DNA from: Prevotellaceae bacterium UBA7017 | Lineage (GTDB): Bacteria > Bacteroidota > Bacteroidia > Bacteroidales > Bacteroidaceae | DNA: 11,334 nt | NCBI GenBank assembly: GCA_002449535.1 | Contig: DJWZ01000087.1 | Coordinates: 1 to 11,334 of the forward strand | Reading direction: 5' to 3' | Shown here: positions 1 to 5,122 of the stretch, in pieces | Position numbering within the stretch: position 1 is the first letter of the stretch | How the letters are laid out: each line of letters begins with the position of its first letter | Notes under the pieces: generated by a model | Told to the model about the DNA's origin: nothing | Databases searched by the model: none | What the model saw: the letters and a program-made list of their open reading frames with translations, nothing else | Made by a program: the position numbers and the translations under genes

Positions 1-1959
1 GATATACATCACGTCCGGCATGCCCACTTCGCCGTCAAGGTTTACGTCACCGCGAACGCCGCCCGTGCCTGCACCGCCGACGTTAATCTCTTTCGTGGCA
101 ACGTCAGAATTGTCATAACCTTTCTTCGTGGCATAGACGGTAACCTTGTAGGTAGTCGATATACTGATATCTGTGCCAGTGCCGGCAATATATGATGGAG
201 GAGTAACGTTATAGACATATTCCACATCCTCCGTATCGCATGAGAACCTTAGTTTGCCATCAACAAAACTGATGGCAGGTGTGGCACACTTCGGGGTCTC
301 TGGAATTTCAGGTGTTTCTCCCGACATAGTCTTGATGGTGCCAAATCCGCTCCAAGGAGATGTGGTCTTGTATGCCTCAATTGATGCTTCTGGCACATAC
401 AATGTAACATTGGCAATTCTTACGTTAGAAAAAATAGAACTCCCCGTTGTCGGCACGTCTCTTCCATAGCAATATATGTCCGTTAGCCCATAGCAGTATG
501 AGAAAGCATAGTTTCCTATAGATTCCACGCTGTTGGGAATAGTCACTGATGTTAGCCCATAGCAGGATGAGAAAGCATAGTTTCCTATAGATTCCACGCT
601 GTTGGGAATAGTCACTGATGTCAACCCGTTGCTGCCATAGAAAGCCCAACTTCCGATACTTGTCACACTGTTGGGAATAACAGTGTTTTTGCACCCGGAG
701 ATTAGAGTGTTTGTAGATGTTTCTATTATGGCATTGCAATTATTACGGGAGTCATATACATTATTTTCAGTAGAAACTTTTATAGAAGCAATGCTGTTTG
801 TGCCTCCAAAAATATTGCCACTGAGGCTTTTCAGACCGCTGCCGATACTGACAGACATCAGTTTACTACAGCCGCTGAAAGCTGAGCCACCAATAGACTG
901 TACGTTGTCTGGAACAGTAACTGAAACAAGACTTCTACAACTGTTGAAGGCATTATATCCAATGGATGTAACACTATTCGGAATATTTACTGACACTAAG
1001 TTTGAGCAGTAAGCGAAAGCATTGTTTCCTATTGTTGTCACACTATTCCCCATGTTTATGGTAACAACTCCACTGCAATATTCAAATGCCCCATCTTCAA
1101 TAGATGTAACGCTGTTTGGTATAGTGACGGATTCCAAATTTGAACAACTACAAAAAGAACCACGTTCTATAGTAGTCACACTGCTTGGGATAGTGACAGA
1201 TTTAAGACCTGTACAGTTAGAAAATGCTCCGCATCCGATTGATGTAACACCATTAGGGATAACAAGGTCTGTAATCTCTGCACCATTCATATATAGGTGT
1301 TGAGCATTGTCTAAAGGATTGGAAGAATAACGATATTGACTTGAAGTAGTAATGAATTTTATTCTACACCATGCTGCCAGATCTGTTATATGAACCGAAG
1401 TAAGTTTTGAACAGCTACTGAACGCATCACGTCCAATAGATGTAACGCTGTTAGGAATCGTCACAGATGTTAGCCCGGAGAAACCATAGAAAGCATATGC
1501 CCCAATAGACGTCACGCTGCCGGGAATAACCATGTCTTTTATTTCGCTGCCGTTAAAATACAGATTATGTGCATAATATAATGGATTGGATGTCATCTCT
1601 GTGAAATTTATTCTACACCATGCTGCCAAATCAGTTATATTGACGTATTTGAGACTGTAACAATCAGAGAAAGCACTGTTTCCGATGGTTTTTACGCTTT
1701 TGGGGATGGTAATAGACGTAAGACTTTCACATTTATTGAAAGCATAATATCCAATCGATGTCACACTATAAGTTATGCTGCCGTAGGTGAACGTCTCAGG
1801 AATAACAACACTTCCAGTGTATTTCGCATCACCAGAAGCCACCTCTGCCTCTTTCGTTTCGGCATTAAGTTTGTAATAAATGCCGTCAACTTCAGCATCA
1901 TACGCACTCGCCATCAACGGCAGCAGTGCAAGCAAGAATAAAGTCGTTAGTTTTTTCAT
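1..1959 (-). CDS. BspA-like leucine-rich repeat surface protein with dockerin-like C-terminus (3' end outside window)
   Basis: The frame is open for 653 codons from the ATG at 1957-1959 to the window edge, so the C-terminus is missing. Residues 1-19 form a signal peptide (MKKLTTLFLLALLPLMASA). Residues about 60-505 are 23-residue BspA-type repeats (LRR_5 family) with the core IPNSVTSIG..AF..C..L. Two related inserts (about 108-153 and 191-241) share DLAAWCRI.F, then NPL..A..LY.NG.EI and a new repeat. A closing segment with LYVP (520-523) precedes a beta-sandwich-like domain at about 557-628 that resembles Bacteroidetes CHB_HEX_C or Fn3-like modules. After a Gly linker comes one EF-hand loop (D638, N640, D642, D649) of dockerin type. 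BspA relatives are cell-surface adhesins or host-binding proteins; adhesion here is inferred. There is no obvious Shine-Dalgarno site. The gene has its own promoter (2310-2340) and a leader shared with the LRR gene at 5123-6781. Confidence 0.9.
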   Translation of the reverse strand, partial: MKKLTTLFLLALLPLMASAYDAEVDGIYYKLNAETKEAEVASGDAKYTGSVVIPETFTYGSITYSVTSIGYYAFNKCESLTSITIPKSVKTIGNSAFSDCYSLKYVNITDLAAWCRINFTEMTSNPLYYAHNLYFNGSEIKDMVIPGSVTSIGAYAFYGFSGLTSVTIPNSVTSIGRDAFSSCSKLTSVHITDLAAWCRIKFITTSSQYRYSSNPLDNAQHLYMNGAEITDLVIPNGVTSIGCGAFSNCTGLKSVTIPSSVTTIERGSFCSCSNLESVTIPNSVTSIEDGAFEYCSGVVTINMGNSVTTIGNNAFAYCSNLVSVNIPNSVTSIGYNAFNSCRSLVSVTVPDNVQSIGGSAFSGCSKLMSVSIGSGLKSLSGNIFGGTNSIASIKVSTENNVYDSRNNCNAIIETSTNTLISGCKNTVIPNSVTSIGSWAFYGSNGLTSVTIPNSVESIGNYAFSSCYGLTSVTIPNSVESIGNYAFSYCYGLTDIYCYGRDVPTTGSSIFSNVRIANVTLYVPEASIEAYKTTSPWSGFGTIKTMSGETPEIPETPKCATPAISFVDGKLRFSCDTEDVEYVYNVTPPSYIAGTGTDISISTTYKVTVYATKKGYDNSDVATKEINVGGAGTGGVRGDVNLDGEVGMPDVMYI
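482..619 (-). repeat. Near-perfect 69-bp tandem duplication of one LRR unit
   Basis: Bases 482-550 and 551-619 are identical except for one position (T497 against G566). Each copy encodes one 23-residue repeat. The change is Tyr against Ser in the F-S-x-C motif. The neighbouring units are far more diverged at DNA level, so this duplication looks recent. Confidence 0.95.
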
Positions 1960-2032
1960 AATGATAATAATTAAAAGTTATATTTGTTTGATTACAGTTT
2001 TGTTTAGGTCGCAATGCGTCAGTATGTAATAA

Positions 2033-2097
2033 GGTACGTCACAGTCCTTCGTTATAGACCGTAACGTGCCTTATAGTTGCTGCGCCATTTTAGCGCA
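2033..2097 (-). promoter_or_regulatory. Two-hairpin leader element, copy 1
   Basis: This 65-base element lies 73 bases before the left LRR start and matches 6857-6921 with one single-base indel on each side. Hairpin 1 pairs 2033-2039 with 2064-2070 (seven positions; one is a G-T wobble on plus, an A-C mismatch on minus) and contains an inner GTC/GAC stem. Hairpin 2 pairs TGCGC 2081-2085 with GCGCA 2093-2097. It lies between the predicted promoter and the start codon, so it is probably transcribed in the leader. I cannot match it to a named riboswitch or RNA family. Confidence 0.65.
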
Positions 2098-2309
2098 TAA
2101 AGTATTGGTTTTAATCATTTGCGAGGGGGGGAATAGCTTCGCTAAATGCCGTCTTTCCCGCCGCTGCGCGGGTGTCCTTGGCAGCAGAAGAAATAAATAT
2201 TGGCAAAGAAGAAAAATTCGTTTCCATTATTTTGGCGAATTTAATATCAATACGATGTTCTGAGTTCTAATGTTGTCATAATTATAACGTTAACAGGAAT
2301 TTTCGGTTG

Positions 2310-2340
2310 CAAAGATAATACTTTTTTTCTAACCACCAAA
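2310..2340 (-). promoter_or_regulatory. Bacteroidetes-type -33/-7 promoter for the left LRR gene
   Basis: Read on the minus strand, TTTG (2340-2337) is followed after 19 bases by TATCTTTG (2317-2310), which fits the Bacteroidetes primary sigma consensus TTTG and TAnnTTTG. Transcription would begin near 2303. Confidence 0.65.
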
Positions 2341-2359
2341 AAGAAAACGTTTTTTTTCT

Positions 2360-2380
2360 TTACCCCTCACTCCTGATTCC
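2360..2380. repeat. Three heptamer units downstream of the small membrane protein gene
   Basis: The plus strand reads TTACCCC, TCACTCC, TGATTCC, with the next bases TAAGGTT partly continuing the phase. The units start about 40 bases beyond the stop codon. They resemble the array at 5095-5122 in both sequence and 7-base period. Confidence 0.55.
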
Positions 2381-2419
2381 TAAGGTTTCATGACTATGAA
2401 AGGGGATAACAAGGTACTA

Positions 2420-2842
2420 TTATTGCCTTCTAACCGCTATGACGTAGATGATGACGGGTATGACATAGCAGGCAATGTCGGCAATATCAAAAGTTCCTTC
2501 CGCTATTCCAATGCCCTGTGCAACTTCATGAAGGCATGCTATCAGCGGAATGGATAAGATTATGATATGTCTTGCCCATGATTTGCTGTCATGCCACAAC
2601 GCATCCATTAACAGGATAAATGATATACAATACAGTCCGTCGGGGAGAGAGTATTTTACGAAGTCTGGAATATTCCATGAGTTGACAGCCTGTCTCATGA
2701 CAATGATAATGTCACCGAATACTGTAGCGGAACTCCATCTATAAAGGTTTATTGATGGGCTGCGAAACAGCAGGTATATGGCGCACCCTATAAAGAGTGT
2801 AACCGCTCCAGCCGTTAGCTCCAGTTTCTCGTTCCTGTTCAT
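2420..2842 (-). CDS. Small four-helix membrane protein, possibly VanZ-like
   Basis: This 140-residue protein has about four membrane segments (near residues 9-26, 66-83, 91-110 and 121-137) and a short basic tail, RRQ. Motifs are SLPDGL (65-70), a histidine and glutamate in LHEVAQG (104-110) and GTFDIADIACY (116-126). An F-D-I-x-D-I-x-x-Y pattern before the last helix recalls VanZ-like proteins, but no function follows from that and the assignment is inference. The frame is judged real from its length, hydrophobic pattern and position on the same strand as its neighbours. The ATG lies 67 bases after the vWA stop codon and about 10 bases after an intrinsic terminator, with no clear ribosome-binding site or promoter of its own. 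Confidence 0.75.
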   Translation of the reverse strand: MNRNEKLELTAGAVTLFIGCAIYLLFRSPSINLYRWSSATVFGDIIIVMRQAVNSWNIPDFVKYSLPDGLYCISFILLMDALWHDSKSWARHIIILSIPLIACLHEVAQGIGIAEGTFDIADIACYVIPVIIYVIAVRRQ

Positions 2843-2847
2843 TTGTC

Positions 2848-2889
2848 AAAAAAGGGGATGTGGCAAGTCGCTGCCACATCCTCCGTTTT
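2848..2889. terminator. Bidirectional intrinsic terminator
   Basis: GGATGTGGCA (2856-2865) pairs perfectly with TGCCACATCC (2872-2881) around a 6-base loop, and two more outer pairs are possible. On the minus strand the stem is followed by CCCC and six Ts (2853-2848). On the plus strand it is followed by TCCG and six Ts (2885-2890). It ends transcription of the vWA gene whose stop codon is at 2910. Confidence 0.85.
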
Positions 2890-2909
2890 TTATTTATTTC
2901 TTATAATAA

Positions 2910-4700
2910 TCAGTTGTTTGGTCTGCTGATAATCTTGATAGCATTGGTTCCCCTGATTGCAGACTTTGCAGAAGCCTTGCTTGTCAGCTCGCCAATCAGT
3001 GCCTCAAGAACGTAGTCCATGTCGTTGAATCCGGAATATAGGTTCGTTAGGTGAATTACGTTCTTCCAACTGTCCATGACAGCCCAGTCTCCACCGTTAG
3101 AATCCCAGTTACCATTTGGAGCAAACAATACCATACGACGACCTGAAGGCATATCATCCCACTTTGCCTTGATGGCATCAACGGTCAGCTTTGTATATGA
3201 TTTGCCAACCAGATAAGGAGCATCCGTCCAGAGAATAACCACTTGACGATGGTAACCGTCGTCCACGCCCCAGTCTGCCTTGCTGAATGCAGCATCGAGT
3301 GCCTCAAGTCCGCTCTCAGGAGTGTCACCGCCACCCATGGCATGGATGTTGCTGACGAAGGAGTTGAATGCAGCGCGCTGGTCAGGCAGCTTGTAGGTTG
3401 GACTCTGACGGAACCAGTCGTCACCGTCAACGTTTATGTCTTGGAAACCTATCACCTGAGCAGTCAGTCCAGTCAAGCCTATACCCTGCTTGTCGCACTT
3501 TGCCTTGAAGGAATCATAGAAAGACATGGCATTGTTCTTGACAGTGTTGATAACACTGCTCATGCTGCCAGTATAGTCGATACACATCACCACGTCCACT
3601 GTCAGCGTGTTGTCACCAGTAGTGAATGACTTTACGGTAGTGTCATATAAAACCTGCTCTGTAGAGCTTCCGTAGCGTGGAATCAGATTACCGTGATTTG
3701 TATCGTTGAATTTATAATATGCCCTATAATAGTAAGTAGTATTGGGCTTCAGTCCACGGAAATCAACGTCATAGCTCAAGTCTCCGCTTGCTTGGACTCC
3801 CGTACCCTGATATTCGGCACCTTCTTCGCCAATCTGCAGCTTCGAAGCATCGGCATCGCATACTATGCCGTATGTTCCAAGGGTATTATATGTGTCAGAA
3901 TTACACCATATCGTTCCGCTCAATGTACAGGAAGAACCGCCGACCTTGTACGTGGCTTTGCCCGTCCAGAGTGAAATCGTGTTATACATACGTACTATTA
4001 TTTCCACCTGATACCAGTTCTGTATTGTAGCGGTAAAAGTATATACTCCAGAGGAATTAACCGGAATCTTGGAGACGGCATCTGCGTTTTTCTGGTACTC
4101 CATGGCACCAACGTTTCCAAAGAGTGTTGCAAAATGGTTGATTAGCGACTTGATGCCGGCAGCAACAGTCTCCTCACCAGTATTAGCCTTTATCAATGCT
4201 GCGGCATTTGCCAAGGCAGCACGGAAGGCATCCTTCTTGTCTAAATCCTTGAAACTTGGGAGACTGTTCTTCCAACACTTGTAACTGCCAAGGAACGTAA
4301 CAGCCTTGCCGTTGTCATAAACCATCTCAACAATGGAGTCGTTGGGGAAACTGAAATAAATAATACCCTTGTCCTTTACAACAATCTGTGTAGGGAGATT
4401 CTCGTCTTTCGTGGCAATAAGCGTTGCCATTTCTGTACCGTCATTTGACAGGTAAGACGTAGAGCAGAAGTTCCCTGCCGTCTCTGATGACATGTCATTA
4501 CTGTGGGTGAAGTAACCATACTGCGTAAGGTAGGCAGCATCCCATGCTCCAATTTTTGAGTCTAACTTTACAATGCCAGTAAGTTCGGTTTCGCTTGGTG
4601 TGCTGTTACCGCCGCCAGATGCGTTGTCGTCTTCGCTGGACGCTGTGAATCCCATTGCAAATAATACTAACAGGAAACTCGAAAACAAATACTTTTTCAT
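2910..4700 (-). CDS. Exported von Willebrand factor A domain protein
   Basis: This 596-residue protein has a signal sequence at residues 1-20. The following SSEDDNASGGG is typical of a Bacteroidetes lipoprotein tail, but where a lipobox cysteine is expected (T-A-C-S) it has Ser21 (codon TCC, one base from TGC). Residues about 35-260 are an unrecognised N-terminal region. About 262-362 is Fn3-like, with LKPNTTYYYRAYY at 317-329. About 366-575 is a vWA domain whose metal site is present: D375-x-T377-x-S379 (DYTGS), T460 in GGGDTPES and D493 in WTDAP. The GGGD.PE signature recalls hemicentin-like vWA domains. Such domains bind protein partners through a divalent cation; the partner is not evident. 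The ATG at 4698-4700 has a promoter about 90 bases upstream, and a bidirectional terminator follows the gene. Confidence 0.88.
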   Translation of the reverse strand: MKKYLFSSFLLVLFAMGFTASSEDDNASGGGNSTPSETELTGIVKLDSKIGAWDAAYLTQYGYFTHSNDMSSETAGNFCSTSYLSNDGTEMATLIATKDENLPTQIVVKDKGIIYFSFPNDSIVEMVYDNGKAVTFLGSYKCWKNSLPSFKDLDKKDAFRAALANAAALIKANTGEETVAAGIKSLINHFATLFGNVGAMEYQKNADAVSKIPVNSSGVYTFTATIQNWYQVEIIVRMYNTISLWTGKATYKVGGSSCTLSGTIWCNSDTYNTLGTYGIVCDADASKLQIGEEGAEYQGTGVQASGDLSYDVDFRGLKPNTTYYYRAYYKFNDTNHGNLIPRYGSSTEQVLYDTTVKSFTTGDNTLTVDVVMCIDYTGSMSSVINTVKNNAMSFYDSFKAKCDKQGIGLTGLTAQVIGFQDINVDGDDWFRQSPTYKLPDQRAAFNSFVSNIHAMGGGDTPESGLEALDAAFSKADWGVDDGYHRQVVILWTDAPYLVGKSYTKLTVDAIKAKWDDMPSGRRMVLFAPNGNWDSNGGDWAVMDSWKNVIHLTNLYSGFNDMDYVLEALIGELTSKASAKSAIRGTNAIKIISRPNN

Positions 4701-4791
4701 AGTTCTTTTGTTGTTAAAATTAGTAAATTAAAAAAATGAAAAAACAATATTTATATAGTGATATATTGAATTGTATTTTAGTTATCTGGTG

Positions 4792-4822
4792 CAAATGTAG
4801 TAAATATTTTTTAATTAGCAAA
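4792..4822 (-). promoter_or_regulatory. Bacteroidetes-type -33/-7 promoter for the vWA gene
   Basis: On the minus strand TTTG (4822-4819) and TACATTTG (4799-4792) are separated by exactly 19 bases, the same spacing as at 2310-2340. Transcription would start near 4785. The -33 box is the end of the T-run downstream of the terminator at 4832-4872. Confidence 0.75.
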
Positions 4823-4831
4823 AAAAAATGT

Positions 4832-4872
4832 AAAAAAAACAGGAAAATATATAATTTTATTTTATTTTCCTG
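4832..4872 (-). terminator. Intrinsic terminator after the right LRR transcript
   Basis: CAGGAAAATA (4840-4849) pairs perfectly with TATTTTCCTG (4863-4872) around a 13-base AT-rich loop. On the minus strand the stem is followed at once by eight Ts (4839-4832). It lies about 250 bases after the LRR stop codon and just before the vWA promoter. Confidence 0.7.
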
Positions 4873-4928
4873 CTAAAAACGTTGCAAATGTAACATTTAC
4901 AAATGCATCCTTCCTGTTGGAACGTTAG

Positions 4929-4954
4929 CTAACAGTTTAGGACTAACAGTTTAG
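4929..4954. repeat. 12-base direct repeat, possible operator
   Basis: CTAACAGTTTAG occurs at 4929-4940 and again at 4943-4954 with two bases between. Each half is itself an imperfect palindrome. It lies about 107 bases upstream of the vWA -33 box, so a role as protein-binding site is possible but unproven. Confidence 0.6.
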
Positions 4955-4982
4955 CAAATATCACTTTCCTGTTTGGAGTGAA

Positions 4983-5082
4983 AAAGCATAGCCCCCGCTG
5001 CATGTATGGTGATGCATTAAGTTCCTTCATTCCGTTTCACCGACCTTACCTCGCAAGAGGCAAATGCGGGGAACTATGCTTT
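4983..5082. other. Inverted-repeat-bounded region: candidate structured RNA or dispersed repeat
   Basis: AAAGCATAG (4983-4991) pairs with CTATGCTTT (5074-5082). After a small bulge, CCCCGC (4993-4998) pairs with GCGGGG (5066-5071), giving 15 base pairs closing about 67 bases. Inside are a stem CCTC/GAGG (5049-5060) whose plus-strand loop is a GNRA tetraloop (GCAA), a stem TGCAT/ATGCA (4999-5016), and a competing pairing GGTGA/TCACC (5008-5012 with 5037-5041). The tetraloop mildly favours the plus strand, but the region also sits in the 3' untranslated part of the right LRR transcript. I recognise no named family. Confidence 0.5.
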
Positions 5083-5094
5083 GTTGTTAAAAGT

Positions 5095-5122
5095 TAACTC
5101 CTAACTCCTAACTCCTCATTCC
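5095..5122. repeat. Four heptamers abutting the LRR stop codon
   Basis: The plus strand reads TAACTCC three times and then TCATTCC, ending exactly at the stop codon of the right LRR gene (5123-5125). The stop and next bases (TCACTCG) look like a degenerate fifth unit. Confidence 0.9.

Larger units (their letters stand above)
1960..2419. other. 460-base intergenic region: leader and promoter of the left LRR gene
   Basis: From the LRR start outwards it contains an AT-rich start region, the shared two-hairpin element (2033-2097), a GC-rich hairpin (CCCGC 2157-2161 with GCGGG 2168-2172), a 7-bp inverted repeat (AAATTCG 2214-2220 with CGAATTT 2236-2242), a -33/-7 promoter on the minus strand (2310-2340), T- and A-rich tracts, and three heptamers (2360-2380). 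TTTCAT 2386-2391 pairs with ATGAAA 2396-2401 just after the small membrane protein gene, but no T-run follows. I see no convincing gene here. If the promoter is right, the LRR leader is about 340 bases. Confidence 0.7.
4701..5122. other. 422-base intergenic region between the right LRR and vWA genes
   Basis: In transcription order on the minus strand it holds heptamers (5095-5122), a large inverted-repeat region (5082-4983), a small hairpin (TCACT 4961-4965 with AGTGA 4977-4981), a 12-base direct repeat (4929-4954), the palindrome AAATGT-A-ACATTT at about 4887-4899, a terminator (4832-4872), the vWA promoter (4792-4822) and an AT-rich leader of about 85 bases. There is no convincing coding frame. 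Confidence 0.7.

Noticed and set aside
481..1300. Regular repeats that might suggest a CRISPR array
   Set aside because: The periodicity is 69 bases throughout an open frame and encodes degenerate LRR units; there are no unique spacers.
2066..2263. A short plus-strand frame in the leader of the left LRR gene
   Set aside because: It starts inside the shared hairpin element, is Arg- and Cys-rich, and has no counterpart at the second copy of that element.
2318..2366. Terminator made of AAAGAAAA and TTTTCTTT tracts
   Set aside because: Pairing is AT-only and imperfect; such tracts are expected by chance in this AT-rich spacer.
4983..5082. 4.5S SRP RNA gene, considered because ffh is nearby and the region is a long hairpin
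   Set aside because: The conserved GGAA tetraloop and AGCAG side of the SRP RNA Alu/S-domain core are not found on either strand.
4983..5082. Insertion sequence or MITE ends
   Set aside because: No target-site duplication is visible at the flanks and no transposase lies within or near; kept only as one possibility for a dispersed repeat.
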